Assembly (NCBI GenBank): GCA_910578985.1
Contig: CAJTSF010000030.1
Span: 1-26,913, forward strand
Origin: an uncultured Odoribacter sp.
Lineage (GTDB): Bacteria > Bacteroidota > Bacteroidia > Bacteroidales > Marinifilaceae
DNA length: 26,913 nucleotides
Direction of reading: 5' to 3'
Shown: positions 16,062 to 23,438 of the stretch, one piece after another
How positions within the stretch are numbered: position 1 is the first letter of the stretch
Layout of the letters: every line of letters starts with the position of its first letter
Translations under genes and position numbers: made by a program
Notes under the pieces: generated by a model
The model's input: only the letters and a program-made list of their open reading frames with translations
Database searches by the model: none
Told to the model about the DNA's origin: nothing

Positions 16062-16937
16062 TTATTTGATCATTTCCAACACTTTCATCTCTTTCACCAC
16101 ATCATCCATCAACTGAGAAGCGCCGATGCGAAAATAGTACGGATTCATCCATTCCTTGCCCAGCACATGATTGACAATCGTCAGGTAGCGGATGGCACTC
16201 TGAGCCTTGGAAATACCTCCTGCCACTTTCAAGCCCACTTTCCTGCCGGTGGTGGCATGATACTGGCGGATGGCTTCGCACATCACGTAAACAGCCTCCG
16301 GCGTGGCATTGACCGGCACCTTTCCCGTTGAAGTCTTGATGAAATCGGCTCCGGCATAAGCGGCGATAACGGACGCTTCGAAAATCGTCTCCAGACTTTT
16401 CAATTCGCCGGTCTCCAGAATGACTTTCAACCGCACACCCTCGCATGCCTCACGAATGGCAACCAACTCGCGGTAAACCTTCTCATGGTTCTTCTCCAGC
16501 ATATCCCCCACGGAAATCACCACATCCACCTCCTGAGCGCCGGCTTCGACAGCCATCCTGCACTCCGCCAACTTGATGTCGGCGAACGTCTGGGCATTGG
16601 GAAAATGACCTGCGACGACAGCCGTCCGGATATCCGTGGCTCCCAGCAACTCCCGCACAACGGAAGCATAATGGGGGTACACGCATACGGCAGCCACCGG
16701 TTTCAATTCGAACTTCTTCAGTTTCTTCAACAAGTCGGACACAAAGGCACGCACGGACGTTTCCGTATCCGTCAGGCACAAGGTCGTGTAATCCATGCAG
16801 GCAACACAGAACGACAAGTTCTCCAAGCAATAGGCCTGCTTGATTTCCTTTTCGATCACACCGTCCAAATCGAACTGCACACGCTCGTCGAAATTGGCGA
16901 TGTTATACGTTGCTAATATGTCTGCAATCTGTTCCAT
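16062..16937 (-). CDS. deoC: Deoxyribose-phosphate aldolase
   Basis: A 291-residue cytoplasmic class I aldolase that splits 2-deoxyribose 5-phosphate into glyceraldehyde 3-phosphate and acetaldehyde, the last step of deoxynucleoside catabolism. Catalytic residues fit the DERA family: the Schiff-base lysine is Lys201 in ADFIKTSTGK, the proton-relay lysine is Lys237 in GLKVAGGIS, and Asp138 is in EVDVVIS. It is longer than E. coli DeoC because of about 40 extra N-terminal residues, as is usual in Bacteroidetes. I chose the ATG at 16937, two nucleotides after the preceding gene's stop. An in-frame opening continues upstream through that gene but overlaps it. Two hairpins follow the stop. Confidence 0.95.
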   Translation of the reverse strand: MEQIADILATYNIANFDERVQFDLDGVIEKEIKQAYCLENLSFCVACMDYTTLCLTDTETSVRAFVSDLLKKLKKFELKPVAAVCVYPHYASVVRELLGATDIRTAVVAGHFPNAQTFADIKLAECRMAVEAGAQEVDVVISVGDMLEKNHEKVYRELVAIREACEGVRLKVILETGELKSLETIFEASVIAAYAGADFIKTSTGKVPVNATPEAVYVMCEAIRQYHATTGRKVGLKVAGGISKAQSAIRYLTIVNHVLGKEWMNPYYFRIGASQLMDDVVKEMKVLEMIK

Positions 16938-16939
16938 CG

Positions 16940-17290
16940 TTACAAACTTAACTGTTCCCTCCGGTTTTTCGGCAACTTCGCCACCACCAGGCGGTAAGAG
17001 TTCTCTATCCACAAACGGATGAGGCTGTCGCTTATCGTCTCGTCCAGGGTTATGGTGTTCCAATACTTTTTATTCATGTGGAATCCGGGTGTCACTGCCG
17101 GGAAGCGTTCCCGCAATTCGACAGCCTCCTCCGGATCGCATTTCAGGTTCATCTTCAAAGGCGATTCGTCCAACGCCACGAAGCAGAACATCTTCCCCTC
17201 CACTTTAAATACCAGAACATTTCCCCACTGGATTTCAGTCGTCGAATGATCGAAAGACTGACAATACCCGGTCAATTCCTCTACGTTCAT
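16940..17290 (-). CDS. MmcQ/YjbR-family protein
   Basis: A 116-residue protein of the MmcQ/YjbR family, which has a double-wing-like CyaY/YjbR fold and whose function is unclear (a DNA-binding role has been suggested). Family features seen are the early KVEGKMFCFVAL strand pair, NLKCDPEEAVELRERFP in the middle, PGFHMNKKYWNTI, and the ending LIRLWIENSYRLVVAKLPKNRREQL. I chose the ATG at 17290; a TTG three codons upstream lies inside the -7 promoter box. It is 2 nt from deoC and shares its transcript, so a link to nucleoside metabolism is possible but not shown. Confidence 0.9.
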   Translation of the reverse strand: MNVEELTGYCQSFDHSTTEIQWGNVLVFKVEGKMFCFVALDESPLKMNLKCDPEEAVELRERFPAVTPGFHMNKKYWNTITLDETISDSLIRLWIENSYRLVVAKLPKNRREQLSL

Positions 17291-17296
17291 CGGGGG

Positions 17297-17304
17297 CAAA
17301 ATTA
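17297..17304 (-). promoter_or_regulatory. Bacteroidetes -7 promoter element for the mmcQ-like gene and deoC
   Basis: The minus strand reads TAATTTTG, an exact TAnnTTTG match, only 6 nt before the ATG at 17290. The transcript would be nearly leaderless. No clear -33 is seen in the AT-rich stretch beyond it. Confidence 0.55.
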
Positions 17305-17347
17305 CACAATGTTTGCGAGGTTTTAAATTTTTCCGGAAGAAAATATT

Positions 17348-17355
17348 TACCTTTG
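17348..17355 (+). promoter_or_regulatory. Bacteroidetes -7 promoter element for mutS
   Basis: TACCTTTG is an exact TAnnTTTG match, 20 nt before the mutS ATG. The -33 region is a T-run (17328-17332) with a spacer of about 16-18 nt. It diverges from the mmcQ-like promoter 44 nt away. Confidence 0.7.
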
Positions 17356-17375
17356 GGAATTAAATTTCAATTTTC

Positions 17376-19991
17376 ATGGCAAAGAAAGAAGGCGGAGAGA
17401 CGCCGTTGATGAAGCAATATTACGCCACCAAAGCGAAATATCCGGATGCCATCCTGCTCTACCGGATGGGAGATTTCTACGAGACATTCGGCGAAGACGC
17501 CGTCACGACCTCCAGGATTCTGGGCATCACGCTCACCAAACGCTCGTCGGGCTCTCCGGGAACGGTCGAACTGGCAGGCTTTCCGTTCCACGCCATAGAC
17601 ACCTATCTGCCCAAACTGGTACGGGCGGGACAGCGGGTGGCTATCTGCGAACAACTGGAAGACCCGAAAAAGACCAAATTCCTCGTCAAGCGCGGAGTCA
17701 TCGAACTGGTCACTCCCGGCGCCTGTTACAGCGAATACTCCACCGACATCAAGAGCAACACCTTCCTGGCGGCGGTCCATTTCGGCAAGACGGAGGCAGG
17801 ACTGGCATTGCTGGACCTCTCCACAGGCGAGTTTTTGGCCACGGAAGGCGACTATGCCACCATCGACAAGTTGCTCAACAGTTTCCAGCCGAAAGAGGTT
17901 GTCTATCCCAAAGGACAGGAGGCGCACTTCCATGAACGGTTCGGCAACAAATTCTACATCTATCCCATCGAAGAATGGTTCTTCGACCGGGACTCCGGCG
18001 CGGAACGGCTGATGAAGCACTTCGGGGTGAACTCGTTGAAAGGGTTCGGCGTCGAACGGATGAACGGCGGCATATCGGCGGCAGGCGCCGTGCTCCACTA
18101 CCTGGAAATGACGAAGCACGACATGGTGTCGCACATCACGACCCTTTCCCGCATCGACGAGTCGCATTACGTCCTGCTGGACAAGTTCACCCTCCGCAAT
18201 CTGGAACTGCTGCATTCGGCCTACGAGGAGGGACGCTCGCTGGTCGATGTCATCGACCGCACGATCACCCCGATGGGCGGGAGGATGCTGAGGCGCTGGA
18301 TCGGCATGCCGCTGAAATCACCGGAGGAAATCAACCGCCGCCTGGACGTCGTGGAATACTTCACCCGCCACGAAGCCGAGAGAAAGACCGCGGAAGAGTG
18401 GCTCGAAAGCATCGGCGACCTGGAAAAGCTGGCATCCAAAATCGGCGTGGGAAGAATCACCCCGAGGGAGATGAACCAGCTGAAAACCGCCCTCTCAGGC
18501 ATCGCCCCCCTGAAAGAATTGTGCCTGCATGCCGAATCGCCCGTATTGCGGGAAATCGGAGAACAACTGGACCCGTGCCTGCCGCTGTTCGGGAAAATCA
18601 AAAGCCAATTGCAGGAAAACGCGCCCCATCAGGTGGCTAAAGGAGGCGTGATTGCCGAAGGGGTGAACGCCGAACTGGACGAATTGCGCAACATTTCCAT
18701 CCACGGCAAGGAGAAACTGCTGGAAATCCAGCAACGGGAGAGCGAAGCCACCGGCATCCCTTCCCTGAAAATCGGCTTCAACAACGTATTCGGATACTAC
18801 ATCGAAGTCACCAAAGCCCACAAGGACAAGGCGCCAGACACCTGGATACGGAAGCAGACCCTGGTCAATGGCGAGCGCTATATCACCCCGGAACTGAAAG
18901 AATACGAAGACAAGATACTGGGCGCGGAAGACCGCATCCTCGCCATCGAGACGGAGCTCTACAACGCCCTCCTGCAGGAAGCGCTGGCATACATCCGCCC
19001 GTTGCAGGCGGACGCCAGGGTGCTGTCGGCGACGGACGTGCTGCTCTCCTTTGCGGAGACCGCCCTCGCCAACCGGTACGTGCGCCCCGAACTGAACACC
19101 TCGAACGTCATTGACATCCGCGAGGGACGCCACCCGGTCATTGAAAAACAACTGCCTCCGGGAGAGGAATACATTTCAAACGATGTACTGTTGGACAATG
19201 AGAAACAGCAAATCATCATAATCACAGGTCCAAACATGGCGGGCAAGTCGGCACTCCTCCGCCAAACCGCCTTGATCGTCATCCTGGCACAGGCGGGATG
19301 CTTCGTGCCCGCCGCCTCCGCCTCCATCGGGTATGTGGACAAAATATTCACCCGCGTCGGCGCGTCGGACAACATCTCGCAAGGGGAATCCACGTTCATG
19401 GTGGAGATGAACGAAGCCGCCAACATCCTGAACAACATATCGGACCGCAGCCTGGTGCTGTTCGACGAACTGGGACGCGGCACCTCCACTTACGACGGCA
19501 TCTCCATTGCCTGGGCAATCGTGGAATACCTGCACGAACATCCGAAATACCACGCCAAAACCCTGTTTGCCACGCACTACCACGAACTCAACGAAATGGA
19601 GCGCTCGTTCAAAAAAATCAAGAATTACAACGTCTCCGTCAAGGAGGTGGACAACAAGGTGATTTTCCTGCGCAAGTTGGTGAAGGGAGGCTCGAACCAC
19701 TCGTTCGGTATCCAGGTTGGACGAATGGCGGGACTGCCGCAGTCGGTCATCCGGCGGGCGGACGAAATCCTCAAACAGCTGGAAAGCAACCGCGACACCA
19801 ATGACTCCCTACGCAAAAACGTGGAGCACATCGCCGACGGCAGGGAAGGCATGCAATTGAGCTTTTTCCAACTGGACGACCCCGTGCTTTCCGAGATACG
19901 CGATGAAATCGCGGGATTGGACATCAACAGCCTCACCCCGCTGGAAGCGTTGAACAAACTGAACGAAATCAAAAAGATTGCCGGGCTGTAA
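17376..19991 (+). CDS. mutS: DNA mismatch repair protein MutS
   Basis: A full-length, 871-residue MutS, the ATPase that recognises base mismatches and small loops and starts repair with MutL. The mismatch-binding Phe-x-Glu motif is in MGDFYETF (Phe34, Glu36). Connector, lever and clamp domains follow. The ATPase has Walker A GPNMAGKS at 618-625, Walker B with signature LFDELGRGTSTYDGISIAW (Asp697-Glu698), and ATHYHEL. The helix-turn-helix dimer region and C-terminal tail are intact. The start at 17376 (MAKKEGGETP) follows a perfect -7 box. The stop abuts the stop of the convergent peptidyl-prolyl isomerase gene with no intervening base. Confidence 0.98.
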   Translation: MAKKEGGETPLMKQYYATKAKYPDAILLYRMGDFYETFGEDAVTTSRILGITLTKRSSGSPGTVELAGFPFHAIDTYLPKLVRAGQRVAICEQLEDPKKTKFLVKRGVIELVTPGACYSEYSTDIKSNTFLAAVHFGKTEAGLALLDLSTGEFLATEGDYATIDKLLNSFQPKEVVYPKGQEAHFHERFGNKFYIYPIEEWFFDRDSGAERLMKHFGVNSLKGFGVERMNGGISAAGAVLHYLEMTKHDMVSHITTLSRIDESHYVLLDKFTLRNLELLHSAYEEGRSLVDVIDRTITPMGGRMLRRWIGMPLKSPEEINRRLDVVEYFTRHEAERKTAEEWLESIGDLEKLASKIGVGRITPREMNQLKTALSGIAPLKELCLHAESPVLREIGEQLDPCLPLFGKIKSQLQENAPHQVAKGGVIAEGVNAELDELRNISIHGKEKLLEIQQRESEATGIPSLKIGFNNVFGYYIEVTKAHKDKAPDTWIRKQTLVNGERYITPELKEYEDKILGAEDRILAIETELYNALLQEALAYIRPLQADARVLSATDVLLSFAETALANRYVRPELNTSNVIDIREGRHPVIEKQLPPGEEYISNDVLLDNEKQQIIIITGPNMAGKSALLRQTALIVILAQAGCFVPAASASIGYVDKIFTRVGASDNISQGESTFMVEMNEAANILNNISDRSLVLFDELGRGTSTYDGISIAWAIVEYLHEHPKYHAKTLFATHYHELNEMERSFKKIKNYNVSVKEVDNKVIFLRKLVKGGSNHSFGIQVGRMAGLPQSVIRRADEILKQLESNRDTNDSLRKNVEHIADGREGMQLSFFQLDDPVLSEIRDEIAGLDINSLTPLEALNKLNEIKKIAGL

Positions 19992-20792
19992 TCACTCCAC
20001 CGCCACTTTGCGGATAACCACATCCTTGAGCGGGCGGTTGTTTTCGTCCGTCGGCTCGGCGGAAATCCGGTCCAGTACCTCCAGCCCTTCAACCACCTCC
20101 CCGAACACGGTGTATTCCCCGTCCAGGTGGGGCGTACCGCCCACGGTCGTATAAGCTTTCACCTGCTCTTCCGACAGCACCAGCTTCACCGCCTCGAACT
20201 GCTCGCGGGCAGCCTCCGACAGCTCCCCGTTAATGCGCATCAGTGCATCGTAGTCATTGGCCAGCTGATATTTGGCTATCTCCCCTTCACGTGCCTGCTT
20301 TAAGCGTCCGAACAATGCCGTATAACGCCGGTTGTTGATTTTATCCACGGTCGCCGCCAGTTCCTCCGGCGTATATACTTTCCCTTTGACGATATAGAAA
20401 TGGGAACCGCTGGAACAGCGTTCCGGATTCACCTCGTCACTTTCGCGCGCGGCAGCCAGCACCCCCCGCTTATGGAAATACCCCGGCTCGATTTCCGCCT
20501 TCAGCGTGTAGCCCGCATCCTTGTCGCCCAGGAGCATGCCCGTCCGCGCCGTCTTGGAATTGGGGTCCCCCGCCTGAATCATGAAATCCTGAATCACCCG
20601 ATGGAACAACATCCCGTTGTAATACCCTTCCCGGACCAGCTTCAACATATTCTCCCGGTGTACCACGGTCTCGTCGTAAAGCCGCAAGCGGATATCCCCC
20701 AAAGAGGTTTCCATACGGAGCACCGTTCCCCGGTTCCGGTCACAGCCGCCCATCATCGCGGCAAACGCCAGCACGTAAATGATTTTCTTCAT
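19992..20792 (-). CDS. Cyclophilin-type peptidyl-prolyl cis-trans isomerase lipoprotein
   Basis: A 266-residue lipoprotein (lipobox MGGC, Cys17) with a cyclophilin fold, expected to catalyse proline isomerisation during folding of periplasmic or outer-membrane proteins. Active-site stretches are present: FHRVIQDFMIQAGDP (63-77, with the catalytic Arg65) and GSHFYIV (129-135). The last part of the fold, GEYTVFGEVVEGLEVLD, is at 225-241. Between them, about 138-218, lies a helical insertion of about 80 residues that ordinary cyclophilins lack and that occurs in Bacteroidetes relatives. It converges on mutS with zero spacing and diverges from the SPOR gene. Confidence 0.93.
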   Translation of the reverse strand: MKKIIYVLAFAAMMGGCDRNRGTVLRMETSLGDIRLRLYDETVVHRENMLKLVREGYYNGMLFHRVIQDFMIQAGDPNSKTARTGMLLGDKDAGYTLKAEIEPGYFHKRGVLAAARESDEVNPERCSSGSHFYIVKGKVYTPEELAATVDKINNRRYTALFGRLKQAREGEIAKYQLANDYDALMRINGELSEAAREQFEAVKLVLSEEQVKAYTTVGGTPHLDGEYTVFGEVVEGLEVLDRISAEPTDENNRPLKDVVIRKVAVE

Positions 20793-20827
20793 CGCATGAT
20801 TCTGTTATCGGTTATTTGAAATTAACG

Positions 20828-20859
20828 TTAGCAAAAGTAATAATTTTTCCCTACATTTG
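20828..20859 (+). promoter_or_regulatory. Promoter for the SPOR-domain lipoprotein gene
   Basis: TTAG (20828-20831), a 20-nt spacer and TACATTTG (20852-20859) form a good Bacteroidetes promoter, with an exact -7 box 17 nt before the ATG at 20877. It physically overlaps the divergent promoter of the isomerase gene. Confidence 0.7.
20832..20839 (-). promoter_or_regulatory. Bacteroidetes -7 promoter element for the peptidyl-prolyl isomerase gene
   Basis: The minus strand reads TACTTTTG, an exact TAnnTTTG match, 39 nt before the ATG at 20792. A TTTG -33 candidate (complement of 20863-20866) is 23 nt upstream. The site lies inside the spacer of the opposing promoter. Confidence 0.65.
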
Positions 20860-20876
20860 TTCCAAAATTTCCGAGT

Positions 20877-21308
20877 ATGAAACTTGCATCGACTATTTTT
20901 GTATTGGTCTGTCTGTCCGTCGGCTGCCGGGACAACGCCCTATCCGAAAAGAACCTGACCCATATCACCGTCGTCCGCAATGCCGACAAGCAGACCGTGA
21001 CGACCACCCTCACCGAGACACCTGCCCGCGTGGACAACTATCCCGTGGTCACCATGCCCGAACCGGCACCGCGGGCAACGTACCACATCATTGTAGCCAG
21101 CTACAAGGCCGCCGACAAAGCCAAGGCGGAACGCCTCGTTGCCCGTCTGCGGGAAAAGGACTATCCGGCAAGCCTGCTCTACTCCTCCCAGCGCTACCGC
21201 GTCAGCATCGAGAGCTTCACCTCGGAGAGCGAAGCCAACTCCGCCCGAGACGAATACCGCACCACCACTGACCGACAGGACATTTGGGTGCACAAAGTAA
21301 ACCATTAA
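20877..21308 (+). CDS. SPOR-domain lipoprotein
   Basis: A 143-residue lipoprotein: the signal peptide ends in SVGC (Cys17), a low-complexity linker rich in Thr and Pro follows (about 20-67), and a C-terminal SPOR domain covers about 69-143 (YHIIVASYKAADKAKAERL, then a second half with YRVSIESFTSESEANSARDEY). SPOR domains bind peptidoglycan glycan strands lacking stem peptides and so often mark division sites. The protein probably tethers the membrane to septal peptidoglycan, but its specific role is unknown. Its stop codon overlaps the stop of the convergent PAP2-like gene, as TTAA serves both strands. Confidence 0.92.
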   Translation: MKLASTIFVLVCLSVGCRDNALSEKNLTHITVVRNADKQTVTTTLTETPARVDNYPVVTMPEPAPRATYHIIVASYKAADKAKAERLVARLREKDYPASLLYSSQRYRVSIESFTSESEANSARDEYRTTTDRQDIWVHKVNH

Positions 21309-21937
21309 AACAGGATAGCCGTCACCAGCCCGAAACCGAAAAGGAAACCCGCATAGACCTGTGCGGGCGTGTGTTTCTTCAAATACAGCCGCGCCGCCCC
21401 CAGCATGCCCGCCAGCAGCAGCATAAGCATAAAGGCGCCCCGCATGTCCCCCGGGTATTTCAGCCCCATCATCATCACGAAAGCGCATGCACCTCCGACA
21501 GCCGTCATGTGCATGCTCATCTTCCAGCGCAGGGTGATCACGGAAAACACCGACAATAGGATAATCACTATCAGATACAACTGCTGCACGATTTGCGTGT
21601 ACATCACCCGCTTCAACAACCAGAACCCCACGAACGCGCACACCACCGCCACCAGTATCGGATACACCCGCTCCTGCTTGTCGTTCAGCCCGTATCCCCG
21701 AATCAGGCGGAAATGCTTGAACACCGGCAGACTGCATAAAGGCATCAGGAAAAGCGCCCAGAAAGTCACCAGGTAACAATATAGCTTCGTCCCCGCCGGT
21801 ATCAGGGCGAACATCGTATTCCCGCCGAAAAGAAAGAAAAGGGCGTACACCGGCATCAACAGCGGATGCAGCACCACCGACAAGAATCTCGCGCCCCCGT
21901 ACGCCGGCGCCATCCGGTTCATCTCCTCCCGCATCAT
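21305..21937 (-). CDS. PAP2-like integral membrane protein
   Basis: A 210-residue inner-membrane protein with about six hydrophobic segments. Motifs recall type 2 phosphatidic acid phosphatases: KQERVYP near 87-93, HMTAVGG with His143, and RLYLKKHTPAQVYAGFLFG with His189 near the C-terminus. The usual PSGH and SRx5Hx3D forms are not exact, so the enzymatic activity (removal of phosphate from a lipid phosphate or pyrophosphate) is plausible but unproven. It starts with a 4-bp ATGA overlap with the rpoN stop, so it is translated with rpoN. A start a few codons later is possible. Confidence 0.75.
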   Translation of the reverse strand: MMREEMNRMAPAYGGARFLSVVLHPLLMPVYALFFLFGGNTMFALIPAGTKLYCYLVTFWALFLMPLCSLPVFKHFRLIRGYGLNDKQERVYPILVAVVCAFVGFWLLKRVMYTQIVQQLYLIVIILLSVFSVITLRWKMSMHMTAVGGACAFVMMMGLKYPGDMRGAFMLMLLLAGMLGAARLYLKKHTPAQVYAGFLFGFGLVTAILF

Positions 21938-23436
21938 ATCTCCCTCCTTAAACGGGCAACGGGAATATCCAGCATCTGCCTGTATTTCGCAACCGTACGC
22001 CGAGCAATCTGATAGCCTTTCTTCTCCATCAGCGCCACCAGTTCATCGTCCGTCAGGGGTCTCTGCTTGTTCTCCTCATCCACGAGCTTCTTCAAGGCAT
22101 TCTTCAACTCGCTCGTACTAACTTCCTCCCCTTCCATATTCTGCATGCTCCCCGTAAAGAAATCCTTCAAGGCATAGATGCCGAACCACGTCTGCACATA
22201 TTTGGAATTGGACACCCGCGAAATCGTCGATACGTCCAACCCCGTGATGTCCGCCACATCCTTCAATATCATCGGCTTCATCAGGCTGTCGTCCCCCGTC
22301 AGGAAAAACTGCTTCTGGAACTGCACGATGGCGGTCATCGTCAGCATCAGCGTACTGTTGCGCTGCTGTACGGCGTCGATGAAAGACTTGGCGGAATTGA
22401 GCTTATACTTGATAAAAGAGACCACATCCTTCTTCCCCTTCTCCGACTCCCCCTTCTGATATTGCTCCAGCATGTTCAGGTAAGACTTGTTGATGCGCAA
22501 ATCCGGCACATCCCCCGAATTGAGGCTCAACTGCAACTCGCCGTCGATAAGGTCCAGATGGAAATCGGGAATAATCTTTTCCGCCCCCGATCCGAAAGAA
22601 GACTCCGCCGCCACACCGCCCGGTTTCGGGTTCAGGCGCAGGATTTCATCCACGGCGGCCTTCAAATCCGCGTCGCCGATACGCAACTTGCGGGAAATCT
22701 TCTCGTAATGCTTTTTGGAAAACTCCTCGAAGCACTCCCGCAGGATATCCCTCGCATTCGCCAGCGTCCGGTTGTCGGGCATCTCCTTGCACCTGCGCTC
22801 CACCTGCAACAACAGGCACTCCCGCAAATCCCGCGCCCCGACCCCCGCCGGCTCGAACTCCTGTATCATCCGCAACAGACGCATGATCTGCTCCTCGTCC
22901 ACCTCCACCCCCACGCCGAACGCCAGGTCGTCCACGATGCTCTCCACATCCCGCCGCAGATAACCGTCGTCGTCGATATTGCCGATGATATATTCCGAAA
23001 TCTTATGCTCCAGGTCCGACAAAGGACGCGTCCCCAACTGGCCGATGAGGCTCTCCCGGAACGAGGCGCCCTGCGACACCACAAAATCCCTCGACTCCCC
23101 GTCGGGCGAAGCGTTCGACGACGCCAGCCGGTAATCCGACAGGTCATCGTCGCTCATATAATCCTCCAGCGAAAAATCATCCTCCGCGGAGGCATAATCC
23201 TCCCGCTCGTCCTCGCCGTAATCCCCCTCCTCCTCCTCGTTCCCGAAACGCTCCTCCGGATACTCCTCCTCCGGCTCCGGGCGTTCCTCCGCCTCCTCCA
23301 GCAACGGATTCTGCTCCAACTCCTCCTTGATGCGCTGCTCCAACTGATACGTCGGCATCTCCAACATCTTGATAATCTGGATTTGGAGAGGGTTTATCTT
23401 CAACCCTAACTTCTGCTGTAAACTCTGTTTCAACAT
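21934..23436 (-). CDS. rpoN: RNA polymerase sigma-54 factor
   Basis: A full-length, 500-residue sigma-54. Region I is at 1-45 (glutamine- and leucine-rich, LKQSLQQKLGLKINPLQIQ). Region II is a very acidic linker (about 47-103). Region III contains the core-binding and helix-turn-helix parts, including DVADITGLDVSTISRVSNSKYV. The RpoN box ARRTVAKYR, which contacts the -24 promoter element, is at 478-486. Sigma-54 needs an enhancer-binding ATPase, and none is encoded in this window. The gene lies 2 nt after asnS and overlaps the PAP2-like gene by 4 bp, so the three form one operon. The start is clear because it begins the conserved region I. Confidence 0.97.
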   Translation of the reverse strand: MLKQSLQQKLGLKINPLQIQIIKMLEMPTYQLEQRIKEELEQNPLLEEAEERPEPEEEYPEERFGNEEEEGDYGEDEREDYASAEDDFSLEDYMSDDDLSDYRLASSNASPDGESRDFVVSQGASFRESLIGQLGTRPLSDLEHKISEYIIGNIDDDGYLRRDVESIVDDLAFGVGVEVDEEQIMRLLRMIQEFEPAGVGARDLRECLLLQVERRCKEMPDNRTLANARDILRECFEEFSKKHYEKISRKLRIGDADLKAAVDEILRLNPKPGGVAAESSFGSGAEKIIPDFHLDLIDGELQLSLNSGDVPDLRINKSYLNMLEQYQKGESEKGKKDVVSFIKYKLNSAKSFIDAVQQRNSTLMLTMTAIVQFQKQFFLTGDDSLMKPMILKDVADITGLDVSTISRVSNSKYVQTWFGIYALKDFFTGSMQNMEGEEVSTSELKNALKKLVDEENKQRPLTDDELVALMEKKGYQIARRTVAKYRQMLDIPVARLRREI

Positions 23437-23438
23437 GC

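Noticed and set aside
16938..17063. Upstream extension of deoC into the mmcQ-like gene
   Set aside because: It would overlap the mmcQ-like coding region by over 120 bp and adds sequence unlike DeoC. The ATG at 16937 begins a normal Bacteroidetes DeoC.
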